Below the pieces are notes generated by a model that was not told the origin of the DNA, did no database searches, and worked only from the letters and a program-made list of their open reading frames with translations. This document shows positions 1 to 8,175 of a stretch of DNA of 22,213 bases, in pieces (the first letter of the stretch is position 1; every line of letters begins with the position of its first letter). The translations under genes were made by a program, and so were the position numbers. The stretch is taken from NCBI GenBank assembly GCA_018713975.1, contig DVOB01000087.1:1-22213 (forward strand). Direction: 5' to 3'. This stretch comes from Lentihominibacter excrementipullorum (lineage in GTDB: Bacteria; Bacillota; Clostridia; Peptostreptococcales; Anaerovoracaceae).

Positions 1-672
1 AACGAAGAAAAATGCAACGGCTGCGGCCTGTGCGCGGAAGCATGCCATGAAGGCGCCATCGGTATGGTCGACGGTAAGGCGAAACTGCTGAGAGACGATT
101 ACTGCGATGGACTGGGAGACTGCCTGCCTGTATGTCCCGTCGATGCCATCTCATTCGAAGAGCGTGAAGCAGCCGCATACAACGAAGCTGCCGTAATGGC
201 TAACAAAAAAGCAAAGGCTCACAACCAGCGCGGCGGCTGCCTGTCCCAGGCCTTCAACGGCACTATGGAAAAGAGGCAATCTTCCGAATGTCCCGACGGT
301 GAGATCCCCAGCGCCCTGACCCACTGGCCTGTGCAGATCAAGCTGGCGCCGGTAAACGCGCCATATTTCGACGGAGCGCATCTGCTCATAGCGGCTGACT
401 GCTGTGCCTACGCTTTCGGGGATTTCCACAGAAGATTCATGGACAGCCATATCACCTTGATCGGATGCCCTAAATTAGATATGGTGGACTATTCGGAAAA
501 GCTGACGGATATCATCGCCGCCAACGACATAAAAGACATCACCGTGGCCAGGATGGAAGTCCCATGCTGCGGCGGTATCGAATACGCGGTGAAACAGGCA
601 GTGGCCAACGCTAAAAAAGCCATCCCTGTAGAGATCGTCACCATCGGAGTGGATGGCCTTCTGAGGAAATGA
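1..672 (+). CDS. 4Fe-4S dicluster ferredoxin-type protein, 5' partial
   Basis: The reading frame is open from base 1, so the N-terminus lies upstream of the window; a Met codon at 64 is internal. Reading from base 1, two ferredoxin motifs appear near the beginning: C-x2-C-x2-C-x3-C (CNGCGLCAEAC) and a second of the form C-x4-C-x3-CP (CDGLGDCLPVCP). About 150 residues follow with further cysteines, including an ADCCAY motif and a PCCGG motif, which could bind another metal centre. This architecture is common in anaerobic Firmicutes as a conserved 4Fe-4S protein of unknown substrate, presumably an electron-transfer or redox-sensing protein in the cytoplasm. A terminator follows directly, so it ends its transcript. 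The iron-sulfur assignment is seen in the sequence; the role is not known to me. Confidence 0.85.
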   Translation, partial: NEEKCNGCGLCAEACHEGAIGMVDGKAKLLRDDYCDGLGDCLPVCPVDAISFEEREAAAYNEAAVMANKKAKAHNQRGGCLSQAFNGTMEKRQSSECPDGEIPSALTHWPVQIKLAPVNAPYFDGAHLLIAADCCAYAFGDFHRRFMDSHITLIGCPKLDMVDYSEKLTDIIAANDIKDITVARMEVPCCGGIEYAVKQAVANAKKAIPVEIVTIGVDGLLRK

Positions 673-706
673 TCGCCCAGCCAATATTGATGTTGTTTTT
701 TCATGA

Positions 707-741
707 AAAAGCCGATATAATTATAAATTATATCGGCTTTT
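707..741 (+). terminator. Intrinsic terminator after the 4Fe-4S protein gene
   Basis: Thirteen-base inverted repeat, AAAAGCCGATATA (707-719) with TATATCGGCTTTT (729-741), 9-nt loop, ending in a T-run. It begins 34 nt after the stop codon of the upstream gene. The A-run on the 5' side could also let it act weakly on the opposite strand. Confidence 0.85.
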
Positions 742-769
742 GTTTACAGTTTATTATGAGGAACGAACT

Positions 770-931
770 ATGCTATTTACATTCGAACATCTTCTCGGTG
801 CGCTTATACTGGGTCTCGCAGGAGCTATCATCGGGAAGAAAATCACCAAGGACAAGAAAAAGTCCTACATCATCGGGGCCATCGTCTGTGTCCTGACTAT
901 CATCATCAAACTGATGACGTTGTATCTCTAG
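770..931 (+). CDS. Small two-helix membrane protein, 53 aa
   Basis: The start at 770 is chosen because GAGG at 758-761 lies 8 nt upstream; a longer frame from TTG at 740 would overlap the preceding terminator. The protein has a hydrophobic helix at about residues 8-22 (LLGALILGLAGAIIG), a highly basic loop (KKITKDKKKS) and a second helix at about 34-52. That gives two membrane segments joined by a lysine-rich turn, expected to stay cytoplasmic by the positive-inside rule. I do not recognise a family and assign no function. It converges with the large moeA fusion gene, 9 bp separating the two stop codons. Confidence 0.6.
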   Translation: MLFTFEHLLGALILGLAGAIIGKKITKDKKKSYIIGAIVCVLTIIIKLMTLYL

Positions 932-947
932 GGTGCGTATCTAGAGA
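925..947. repeat. Inverted repeat spanning two convergent stop codons
   Basis: TCTCTAG (925-931) and CTAGAGA (941-947) form a perfect 7-bp inverted repeat with a 9-nt spacer. Each arm contains the stop codon of one of the two convergent genes. There is no adjacent T-run, so it is not a canonical intrinsic terminator, though it is the only hairpin between the two transcription units. Confidence 0.5.
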
Positions 948-2851
948 GTCATGACGGTTCCCGCAGAATCCGCTGTATATCCGCCCATCTCATCCAGCTT
1001 TTCCTTGAACTCATCACTCTGTATGATGTCGATAAAAGCCTTGATGTGAGGAGAATCCAGGAATTTGGCGGGAACCGCGAAATCATATTCTTCATAAGCG
1101 ATCTCTATGAAATCCAGTCCCATGGCGTTAGCTGAGGACAACACGCCCATCCCGGCATCAGCGCTCTCGCTGGCCACAGCGGCAGCCACCGCCATATGAG
1201 TTGTCATTTCACGCTCATAACCATTGATTTCCTCTGTTGATATTCCCAGTTCTTTCAATCTGTAATCGAAAAGCACTCTTGTCCCGGCGCCTCTTTGTCT
1301 GTTTACATATCTCACATCCTTGCGCGCCAGATCTTCTATAGTGTGTATCCCGAGAGGATTTCCTTTTTTCACCATGATGCCTTGTATCCTGTTGACGCCT
1401 TTGATTATAGCCATCGGTTCGCTGAAAAGCCGTTTAACATATGGTATGTTATACTGCCCCGTCTCCTCGTCTAAAAGATGTATGGGAGCCATATGAGCTT
1501 CGCCTCTCCTGAGGGCCATCAATCCGCCCATGCTTCCCACATGAGTACTGGATACGAACATATTGTTGTGCTTTTCCGGCATCATATCAGCGATGATATC
1601 CAGTATCAGATCGTGGCTTCCTATTATCACTACTGTATTCTCTATCTCGTTTTTACTCCTGTACAACTCTATCCTGACCTTTTCCCCCGCTTCTACCCCT
1701 TCGCTGTTCTGCTCTATTACGCAAAATCCATCGGCTCTGACCAGGGACATGGCGGCTCCAGCGCCTCTGGCCAACGGAGCTGCCACGAATTTATCGTTTA
1801 CTTTTCCCACCTTTACTCTGACATACTCCTTGTGCTTCAGACTGGACACCAGACGCTTGGAAATATGTGCTTCTACCGTCTCGCCTATCGTCTCCGCTCT
1901 CTTCCCCATCATTTGCAGCAGCGGCGCCACAAAATTTTCGAAACCGATATATGCCGACACCGGATATCCCGGAAGCCCTATGACCGGTTTGCCTCTCACT
2001 ATCGCCAATATGACTGGTTTCCCCGGCTTTACCGCCACTCCATGGACTACCACCTCTCCCAGCTCCCGCAGCACATGCACGGTATAGTCCTCGGTACCTG
2101 CGCTGGAACCGGCGTTTATTATCACCATATCATATCGATCCACAGCCTCTGAGACCTGCTTCAGTATCTCGCCGTAATCATCTTTTACAGGCGGGAACCT
2201 GTGTCCTATGCCACCCAGCATGGTGACCATGTTCTCAAACATCCTGGAATTGGATTCTATGATACTGCCTTCCTCTACCTGATCTCCCGGCTCTATTATT
2301 TCCGTACCGGTAGGAAAGATCGCTACCGTCGGCATTCTTATCACGTCGATATCCAAAATGCCGGCCGAAAGAAGTACGCCTATATCTATAGCTCTTATCC
2401 TGTGGTTACGTGGCAATATCATCTCACCTGCCACGATATCCTCTCCTATGGGCCTTATATGTTGCCACGGAGCGGCTGACGCGGTTATCCGGACACCTTC
2501 CTCCGTCTCCACGATATCTTCCGCCATGATGACGGAATCGCAGGGATTGTGTATCGGATCACCCGTATCCACCACCACATATTGATCCTCCCGAAGGATC
2601 ACCGGGTTCGTTTCTGTGGCTCCATTGGTATCCTCGGCTCTTACAGCTATCCCATCCATGGCCGACGCGTTGAATAACGGCGAACTGTATTTGGCATAGA
2701 CAGCGCTTCTGGTAACTCTGTTGAGGCTCTTTATAACAGGCACTGTCTCGCTTTCCGTCTTCAATATCTTCTTCACTCTGTCGAAATATTTTTCCCTGGC
2801 TTCCTCCACAGGTATCGTCTTCAGATACAGATTCCTCTTCTTTCTTTCCAT
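941..2851 (-). CDS. MoeA-type molybdopterin molybdo/tungsto-transferase fused to a PBP-like domain
   Basis: A 636-residue protein with two parts. Residues ~1-400 are a complete MoeA enzyme, which inserts the oxyanion metal into adenylylated pyranopterin. Visible motifs are N-x-SAMDG (61-67), TGTEI (181-185), NAGSSAGTEDY (246-256), KPGKP (275-279) and GLPGYP (292-297). Residues ~405-636 resemble the substrate-binding-protein-like domain found at the C-terminus of some archaeal and clostridial MoeA proteins (GSHDLILD near 411, NRQRGAGTR at 517-525). No signal peptide is present, so the binding domain is cytoplasmic, perhaps delivering or sensing the metal oxyanion (inference). It is the last gene of the moaD-thiF-mobB-moeA unit, 34 nt after the preceding moeA. 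The ATG at 2851 has only a modest AAAGGG Shine-Dalgarno. Together with the neighbouring moeA it makes a paralogous pair. Confidence 0.92.
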   Translation of the reverse strand: MERKKRNLYLKTIPVEEAREKYFDRVKKILKTESETVPVIKSLNRVTRSAVYAKYSSPLFNASAMDGIAVRAEDTNGATETNPVILREDQYVVVDTGDPIHNPCDSVIMAEDIVETEEGVRITASAAPWQHIRPIGEDIVAGEMILPRNHRIRAIDIGVLLSAGILDIDVIRMPTVAIFPTGTEIIEPGDQVEEGSIIESNSRMFENMVTMLGGIGHRFPPVKDDYGEILKQVSEAVDRYDMVIINAGSSAGTEDYTVHVLRELGEVVVHGVAVKPGKPVILAIVRGKPVIGLPGYPVSAYIGFENFVAPLLQMMGKRAETIGETVEAHISKRLVSSLKHKEYVRVKVGKVNDKFVAAPLARGAGAAMSLVRADGFCVIEQNSEGVEAGEKVRIELYRSKNEIENTVVIIGSHDLILDIIADMMPEKHNNMFVSSTHVGSMGGLMALRRGEAHMAPIHLLDEETGQYNIPYVKRLFSEPMAIIKGVNRIQGIMVKKGNPLGIHTIEDLARKDVRYVNRQRGAGTRVLFDYRLKELGISTEEINGYEREMTTHMAVAAAVASESADAGMGVLSSANAMGLDFIEIAYEEYDFAVPAKFLDSPHIKAFIDIIQSDEFKEKLDEMGGYTADSAGTVMTL

Positions 2852-2885
2852 GGTTTTCCCTTTCCAGCGGCATCCCCTCCGCCTC

Positions 2886-4118
2886 TCAAAACAGCGTCAC
2901 CTCTACCGTTTCTCCCTGCCTGAGACCTTCCGAATTGGTATCTATGACAGCGTATCCGTCGGCTCTCGTCAAGACCGTCATCAAGCCCGATTTGCCCAGA
3001 ACCGGTTCCGCCTCATATATCCCACATTCTCCTTTTCTCAACTCCACCAGAAGACAGGTCGCCTTGCCTCCTGCGGCTGCTACGTTCTCGGTGACCCTGG
3101 CCTTTATCCTTGCGGGCTCCTTCTGACAGGTCAACTGCCGGTGGAGCCATCCTATTATCATTTCGAATATGAGCAGAGCAGCGGCAGGATGCCCCGGCAG
3201 TCCTGCCAGTATCGTTTCACTCCTGCGATCATATGCCAGTATAGTAGGCTTCCCCGGCTTTATCGCGATGCCATGGGTCAACAATCCTCCGCCCGACAAC
3301 TCGTCCATGATATCAGCTGTATAATCCTTCTCCCCCTGGGAACTCCCCCCGGAGACAAGCACTATATCGCTTCTTTCCATTGCCCGGGAAATAGCATTCT
3401 TTATGGTCTCCCTGTCATCTCTCAGGACAAACTGATCTACCACATGGAAACCATGTTTTTCCGCGGCGGCTGACAAGGAATAAGTATTGATATCCCTTGT
3501 CTGTCCTTTCTTTATCTTGCCTTCCACCGATACCAGCTCATCTCCCGTGGATATGACCGTCACTTCCCACGGTCTGAACACCTCCACTTCCGTGACACCC
3601 GCCGAAGCCATGACACCGATCTCCTGAGGTCTGACGCATGAGCCTTTTTTCATAAAAACCTCTCCCGCGGCAATATCCTCCCCTTCCTGTATGACATTCC
3701 TACCATCGGATACGGAATCATATACAGCTATACTTTTCTCATCGAATTTCTCCGTATACTCTATCATCACCACCGCATCAGCTCCATCCGGCAGCATCCC
3801 TCCTGTAGGGACATAGGAAGTCTGTCCGTCGGATATCTTCTCCCTCGGTACGGTCCCCATCTGTATCTCTTCCACCACGTCCAGAAAAACCGGCACACTC
3901 TCCGACACGCCCTGGGTGTTAGATGCTTTGACCGCATATCCGTCCACTGTGGATTTCCTGAAGCCGGGCACATTTTCTTCAGCCAAAATGTCATCTGCCA
4001 GCACTCTTCCGCAGCTTTCCGTAAAATGCACGGTTTCAGTTTCCGGCTTTCTCTCCGATGCCGCGTCAAAGATCTTTCCGCGAGCCTCCTCTATGGTATC
4101 AACACTCAACAATCGCAT
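2886..4118 (-). CDS. moeA: Molybdopterin molybdenumtransferase MoeA
   Basis: A 410-residue protein, the normal length for MoeA, covering the full enzyme without extra domains. Motifs seen: FRKSTVDGYAV (53-63), PTGGMLPDGADAVV (104-117), TGDEL (191-195), SGGSSQGEKDY (256-266), KPGKPT (287-292) and GLPGHPAA (306-313). MoeA hydrolyses adenylylated molybdopterin and ligates molybdate or tungstate to the dithiolene; it acts in the cytoplasm. The ATG at 4118 is preceded by GAGG about 10 nt upstream. It lies 27 nt after mobB and 34 nt before the second, fused moeA. Because the locus carries a tungstate importer and AOR, one of the two MoeA proteins may be specialised for tungsten; the sequence does not tell which. 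Confidence 0.95.
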   Translation of the reverse strand: MRLLSVDTIEEARGKIFDAASERKPETETVHFTESCGRVLADDILAEENVPGFRKSTVDGYAVKASNTQGVSESVPVFLDVVEEIQMGTVPREKISDGQTSYVPTGGMLPDGADAVVMIEYTEKFDEKSIAVYDSVSDGRNVIQEGEDIAAGEVFMKKGSCVRPQEIGVMASAGVTEVEVFRPWEVTVISTGDELVSVEGKIKKGQTRDINTYSLSAAAEKHGFHVVDQFVLRDDRETIKNAISRAMERSDIVLVSGGSSQGEKDYTADIMDELSGGGLLTHGIAIKPGKPTILAYDRRSETILAGLPGHPAAALLIFEMIIGWLHRQLTCQKEPARIKARVTENVAAAGGKATCLLVELRKGECGIYEAEPVLGKSGLMTVLTRADGYAVIDTNSEGLRQGETVEVTLF

Positions 4119-4145
4119 ATCCGTCTGACCTCTTTCTCCACTCGT

Positions 4146-4790
4146 TTACCTGCTGATCCTTATAACGATTTCCTGGCCTTCCTCATAGCCATCGAGAGCC
4201 TTTACCGCTCCTGTCACCACATTTTCCAGTGTCTTCTTCACGAAAGGCACCATACCTATCTCCTTACCGCCTATGAACAGCTGGACATCAGCTTCTTCCT
4301 CCTGCTGTTTTGTTTTCCTTTCCACCAGATCCGCCAATTTCTCCACTTCCTTTCTCGCGTTTATCACAGGCAGCCCCTTGTATTCGTCCATAGTCTCTGA
4401 AATAACGCCTGATACGGCCACTGCCTCCCGACACATGCGCTTGTCTATATCGTCCGGGACCTTCCCTGTTATCACCGTCGGACACTTGATGCCGCAGTCC
4501 CCTTCCAATATTATAAAATCCTCTTTGTAGTATTTGAGTACCGCTTCCGGATCCATCCGCTCATCCACCATGATGGCAGTATCCTGCGGCCCCAAGGCTG
4601 TCACCCTGCGGGCGCCGCTTTCCATATGCCTGAAAGTATCCGTACCGGGTACATCCGCGCGATATCCCTCATAATGGATGTCCTTAAGAGTCCCCACCGT
4701 GTACCCACGTCTACGCAGCTCCGCCGTCAGCGCTGTCACCGTAGTCGTCTTGCCTGTCTTGGAAAACCCTTTTATCATCACTATTCTCAT
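4146..4790 (-). CDS. mobB: Molybdopterin-guanine dinucleotide biosynthesis protein MobB-like GTPase
   Basis: N-terminal P-loop GFSKTGKTT (residues 7-15 from the chosen start) followed by the MobB-type GTLKDIHYEGY segment, then a D-G-rich ILEGDCG stretch; these match the MobB family of nucleotide-binding proteins that assist formation or delivery of the guanine dinucleotide form of Moco. A C-terminal extension of roughly 60 residues (from VQLFIGGKEIG onward) makes it longer than the ~170-residue enteric form, as often seen in clostridia. I chose ATG 4790, 7 nt downstream of GGAG, over GTG 4796, which directly abuts that site. The start is only 2 nt past the stop of the thiF-like gene, so translational coupling is likely. 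No mobA is in the window, and AOR normally uses bis-pterin without nucleotide, so its exact task here is uncertain. Confidence 0.88.
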   Translation of the reverse strand: MRIVMIKGFSKTGKTTTVTALTAELRRRGYTVGTLKDIHYEGYRADVPGTDTFRHMESGARRVTALGPQDTAIMVDERMDPEAVLKYYKEDFIILEGDCGIKCPTVITGKVPDDIDKRMCREAVAVSGVISETMDEYKGLPVINARKEVEKLADLVERKTKQQEEEADVQLFIGGKEIGMVPFVKKTLENVVTGAVKALDGYEEGQEIVIRISR

Positions 4791-4792
4791 AG

Positions 4793-5488
4793 TCACTCTC
4801 CAAAATCTATCAGCTCATACTGGTGATGAAGCAGATCCATCATCAGCAACCTGTTCCTCAGCACGCTTTCCCTGCCGATCAGCAGCTTCAATGTTTCCGC
4901 CACCTGTATGGCCGATACCGCTGCCGGAGTGAAATATGGATTCCCTGTACTGACCTCGGCACCCCGGTCTTCCTCGCCGCTGTAAAGCTCTCCCATCAGT
5001 CTGTCTCCCGGCATCACCACGGCTACCTGCCCGTTCCACCCGGCTATGGCGCCATGGACCATCGGTATCCCCTGCTTCTCGCATGCACCCTCCAGTATCC
5101 TGCGTGCGCCAACACTATCCAGAGCATCCACCACCACGTCTGCACCAGCTATGATTTCTTCCGCGTTGCTCTCATCTATGAAAGCTTCCACAGCAGTCAC
5201 TTCCACCTGAGAATTTATCTCCTTCATCTGCCGGACAGCTTCACGCGCCTTAGATCTCCCAAGATTCGACTCATTGGACAGAACCTGCCTGTTTAGATTG
5301 GTCTCATCGAACACATCGCCATCTACCGCGACTACATTCCCGACGCCGCTTCTGACAAGCCCTTCTATCACACCGCCTCCCAAGCCACCGCAGCCTGCCA
5401 CACAGACTTTTCTCGCTGCCAGCGCCTTGTTTTCCTCCGGCGTGATCACAATGCCATTGCGCTCATAGCGCCTTTCCATATCTGTCAC
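4793..5488 (-). CDS. ThiF/MoeB/HesA-family adenylyltransferase (sulfur-carrier activating)
   Basis: The E1-like fold is indicated by the nucleotide-binding GCGGLGGGVIEGLVRSGVG motif near the N-terminus, the following VDGDVFDETNLNRQVL segment with the N-x-x-R-Q signature, and a central VVDALDS segment. Enzymes of this family adenylate the C-terminal glycine of a small ubiquitin-like sulfur carrier; the carrier is encoded immediately upstream. No C-x2-C zinc pairs are visible in the C-terminal half, unlike classical MoeB and ThiF. The start is ambiguous: GTG 5497 overlaps the upstream gene by 8 nt, GTG 5488 lies 5 nt after AGGTGG, and ATG 5479 begins MERRYERN as many relatives do. I prefer 5488. 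The tight junctions on both sides show co-translation with the carrier and mobB. Confidence 0.9.
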   Translation of the reverse strand: MTDMERRYERNGIVITPEENKALAARKVCVAGCGGLGGGVIEGLVRSGVGNVVAVDGDVFDETNLNRQVLSNESNLGRSKAREAVRQMKEINSQVEVTAVEAFIDESNAEEIIAGADVVVDALDSVGARRILEGACEKQGIPMVHGAIAGWNGQVAVVMPGDRLMGELYSGEEDRGAEVSTGNPYFTPAAVSAIQVAETLKLLIGRESVLRNRLLMMDLLHHQYELIDFGE

Positions 5489-5489
5489 A

Positions 5490-5729
5490 TCAGCCACCTG
5501 AAACCTTGGAAAAAGCCTTCAGCAGATCGCCGTCGTTGAGTCTGTCGTCTATCATCACCCTCTTATTGTTGACGGAAACGAATCCGAAATTTTTTATCTC
5601 CCTGTAATCGATCCCGGCTATTTTCAGCGCTTCATCGCACGTGCATCCTTCGGGAACTTCGTATACCCGTTCCTTATCATCGCCGAAATATTTCTTAAGC
5701 GTCCCCCTGAGGGTTATAGTCACTTTCAT
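5490..5729 (-). CDS. MoaD/ThiS-family sulfur carrier protein
   Basis: A 79-residue protein with a beta-grasp pattern (VTITLRGTLKKYF at the start, GDLLKAFSKVSGG at the end) that terminates in the diagnostic Gly-Gly needed for adenylation and thiocarboxylate formation. It would supply sulfur for the pyranopterin dithiolene, or for another sulfur transfer, after activation by the ThiF-like protein encoded directly downstream. GAGGAAA sits 7 nt before ATG 5729, and a promoter lies 42-70 nt upstream. No moaE is present here, so the large subunit of molybdopterin synthase must be elsewhere, or the carrier works differently. Calling it MoaD rather than ThiS rests on the genomic context. Confidence 0.88.
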   Translation of the reverse strand: MKVTITLRGTLKKYFGDDKERVYEVPEGCTCDEALKIAGIDYREIKNFGFVSVNNKRVMIDDRLNDGDLLKAFSKVSGG

Positions 5730-5770
5730 AATAATTTCCTCTCGTATAAATATTGTTTCCTATGATACGT

Positions 5771-5799
5771 ATTATAACACAAGGCTGCAACGATGTCGA
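5771..5799 (-). promoter_or_regulatory. Promoter of the moaD-thiF-mobB-moeA-moeA unit
   Basis: On the minus strand a -35 box TCGACA (5799-5794) is followed after 17 bp by a perfect TATAAT (5776-5771). It lies between the AOR terminator and moaD, so the cofactor genes can be transcribed independently of AOR. The self-complementary octamer ATACGTAT (5765-5772) overlaps the downstream edge of the -10 box. Confidence 0.75.
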
Positions 5800-5808
5800 A
5801 AACACTGT

Positions 5809-5862
5809 AAAAACAAACGAACTTGCCCCGGATCATGGCTGCGCCATGTCATAGGCAAGTTC
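5809..5862 (-). terminator. Intrinsic terminator after the AOR gene
   Basis: On the minus strand GAACTTGCC (5862-5854) pairs with GGCAAGTTC (5827-5819), followed by GTTTGTTTTT. Inside the loop a second hairpin, CATGGC (5848-5843) with GCCATG (5839-5834), gives a stacked structure. It separates AOR from the cofactor-biosynthesis genes. Confidence 0.85.
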
Positions 5863-5905
5863 ATTATCGTCGTCTGTCGACCCGGAAACGATCAGATCTA
5901 TCTCA

Positions 5906-7684
5906 TTACAGTATCGATTGTATCAGCTCTTCCGGCATCATACCGTTCTTGTCCCAACCCATAACTTCGTAATACTGGTCGAGCATGTCGTCAAAGGCTT
6001 CCTGAGGGATCTTCTGTCCGGCAGCGGGACCTTCTCCTCCCAGAGCTTCCTTCACCAGCCTCTTAGGGATGGTGTCATGAGCTCTGTTGAAGCCTTCCCT
6101 CTGGTTGAAGGCTCTTCCTATGTTGATGACTCTCACTCCTACGTCAAACATATCGTCAGCAGTCCAGTCATCGCCGGTCACCAGCCTCATCAGCTCCGCC
6201 ATTCTCTCATAATTGTATGTGAGAGTTCCCCAGAAGTCGCAGATGCAAAGGCTGAACTTGACAGCGTTGGAAACCTGCAGCTTGTATACCATCTCGCCCT
6301 TTCCTTCCGAAGTATACGGAGGAATGGAAGCGGCGAATACCTCTTCGTTAGGCGCGTAAGCCCTCATATGGCATGCTCCTCTGTCTGAGATAGCGTACGA
6401 CAGAGCCATCCCCCATGAACCGCGGGGCTCATACTGCGGGAATTCCAGTCCCTTTACCTGCATGGCGAAGTCAGTTCCACCGTACTTCTCGGAGCAGTAT
6501 TTCACTCCTCTGCTGAGATCGGCTCCAACGCCTTCCTGTCTGGCTATCTTTTCTACCATCTCTATCATCTTATCGGCTTCGCCAAACCTGATACCAAAGT
6601 CGTAGATGCCTTTCTCTGTCATCTCCATGGCCCATACGATGGTATCCCCGGTGCTGATGGTATCCACGCCCATATTGTCACACACCTCGTTGAACTTGAC
6701 GATGTGCTCAGGATCGGTTATGCAGGCGTTAGGTCCTGCCACTGCTATAGTCTCGTACTCAGGGCCCTCGCATATGGCATCGCCTATCTTCAGGAAATTG
6801 CCGCAGCCCAGACCACAGCTTCCGCAGCCTCTCTTGCCTTCCCTGTACTGCATGAGTACCGAGCCGTTGTACTTTTCCCACTCAGGATCGTTGCCCTGGG
6901 AGAAATTCTTGTACGGAACGATGCCTCCGTCTCCACAGGCCTCCAGGAACGCGGTAGTACCTTCATCAAACACGAAGGTGTTATCTTCCAGGAGAACATC
7001 CTCATGGAGTATCTCCAATATCTTATCCGTAGTATTCTCGATATCAGGCACCTTCACGCCGCCCGTCCCCTTGATGAGAACAGCCTTCATCTTCTTGGAT
7101 CCCATTACGGCTCCGATCCCGCCTCTTCCGGCCTGCCTGTAGTAATCGGAATTTATGCACGCCATATTACTCAGCTTCTCACCGCCAGGTCCTATGGACA
7201 TGATACTGTAATCGGTGCCGTATTTATCTGCCAGCACGGCTTCGGCGTCGTGGGATCCCATGCCCCACAAGTCTGACGCGTCGAAGAATTCCACTTTGTC
7301 ATCTTCGATAACGACATAGCACGGCTCCTCCGATATTCCTTCGAATATTATCATGTCGTATCCTGCGAACTTTATCCTGATGCCCACATGTCCTCCTATG
7401 GAGCAGTCGTTCATCGTTCCTGTAGCAGGAGATTTGGCCGCTACCGACAGCTTGCCGGAACATGGTACCGGAGTTCCTGTGAGCGGTCCCGTAGTGAGGA
7501 ACAGCTTGTTGTCTTCACCAAGAGGATCGATACCCGGCTTCAATTCCTCGTACATGTATCTGATAGCCAACCCTTTGGAACCTATGTATTTTTTCGCGAA
7601 GTCCATTCGAAGCGGCTCCGTAGAGGCCTTTTTTTCCTTAAGATCTATTCTCAATACTTTGTTCTGATATCCGTATATGGTCAT
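5906..7684 (-). CDS. aor: Aldehyde:ferredoxin oxidoreductase family protein (tungsten enzyme)
   Basis: A 592-residue protein, usual length for the AOR family, which oxidises aldehydes to carboxylates (or the reverse) with ferredoxin using a bis-pyranopterin tungsten site and a 4Fe-4S cluster. The cluster motif C-x2-C-x3-C is at Cys287, Cys290 and Cys294, with the fourth ligand probably Cys482 (or Cys480) in FSLCICDFWG. The conserved GPEYET segment is at 307-312, and ACHMR at 437-441 supplies the candidate active-site histidine. The N-terminal half carries family stretches such as TTGPLTGT and GRGGIGAVMGSKKMKA. A strong AAAGGAGGT precedes ATG 7684. It is co-transcribed with the ferredoxin gene 18 nt upstream, and the tungstate importer genes adjoin. 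The substrate cannot be read from sequence; the family also includes GAPOR, FOR and the BamB type. Confidence 0.95.
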   Translation of the reverse strand: MTIYGYQNKVLRIDLKEKKASTEPLRMDFAKKYIGSKGLAIRYMYEELKPGIDPLGEDNKLFLTTGPLTGTPVPCSGKLSVAAKSPATGTMNDCSIGGHVGIRIKFAGYDMIIFEGISEEPCYVVIEDDKVEFFDASDLWGMGSHDAEAVLADKYGTDYSIMSIGPGGEKLSNMACINSDYYRQAGRGGIGAVMGSKKMKAVLIKGTGGVKVPDIENTTDKILEILHEDVLLEDNTFVFDEGTTAFLEACGDGGIVPYKNFSQGNDPEWEKYNGSVLMQYREGKRGCGSCGLGCGNFLKIGDAICEGPEYETIAVAGPNACITDPEHIVKFNEVCDNMGVDTISTGDTIVWAMEMTEKGIYDFGIRFGEADKMIEMVEKIARQEGVGADLSRGVKYCSEKYGGTDFAMQVKGLEFPQYEPRGSWGMALSYAISDRGACHMRAYAPNEEVFAASIPPYTSEGKGEMVYKLQVSNAVKFSLCICDFWGTLTYNYERMAELMRLVTGDDWTADDMFDVGVRVINIGRAFNQREGFNRAHDTIPKRLVKEALGGEGPAAGQKIPQEAFDDMLDQYYEVMGWDKNGMMPEELIQSIL

Positions 7685-7702
7685 ATCTCATACCTCCTTT
7701 GC

Positions 7703-8089
7703 CTATTCAAATGTCAGCGCGTGCTGCGGACAAGTCTTGACACATTTCGGGTCGCCGCCACAGGTATCGCAGATATACGCCTTCTCATCCCTTATCCTTA
7801 CGACTTTCTTAGGGCATTTTTCAGCGCATATGCCGCATCCTATACATTTATCGAAATCGACCTCTATATGCTCATCCATGGTTATGGCGCCGACAGGACA
7901 ATTTTTAGCACAAATGCCACAAAGGATACAGAAATGATCCGCATATTTAAGATTTCCCTTGTCATAATATGTCTCGATAGCTATCCTCGCCTTTGAAGGT
8001 ATGTATTCACCCTCCTTGTATGCGGAACAGACCTGAGCACATAACTGACATCCTATGCAGTTGACTTTGTTGAACTTGAGTCTTTTCAT
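7703..8089 (-). CDS. Polyferredoxin, four 4Fe-4S clusters, AOR electron-transfer partner
   Basis: A 128-residue protein with sixteen cysteines in four cluster-binding groups: C11-C14-C17-C21, C54-C57-C60-C64P, C82-C85-C88-C92P and C107-C110-C116-C120P. This is the HycB/DmsB-like electron-transfer architecture and makes it the likely electron carrier of the AOR encoded immediately downstream. ATG 8089 is chosen because GGGAGGAG ends about 9 nt upstream; a longer frame begins 10 codons earlier with no good ribosome binding site. No signal peptide or membrane segment is visible, so the pair is cytoplasmic. It is the first gene after a ~240-nt untranslated leader. Confidence 0.92.
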   Translation of the reverse strand: MKRLKFNKVNCIGCQLCAQVCSAYKEGEYIPSKARIAIETYYDKGNLKYADHFCILCGICAKNCPVGAITMDEHIEVDFDKCIGCGICAEKCPKKVVRIRDEKAYICDTCGGDPKCVKTCPQHALTFE

Positions 8090-8175
8090 TTTCTCTTGCT
8101 CCTCCCTCATTCTCTGCAAAAGTCTTCTTCAGCTTTCAGCACTGCCCTGCGGACCCGCCGCACAGCCAGCAATAT

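Noticed and set aside
1478..2152. Long plus-strand open frame opposite the fused moeA gene
   Set aside because: The product is rich in His, Tyr and Cys without domain structure; the opposite strand encodes a well-conserved enzyme.
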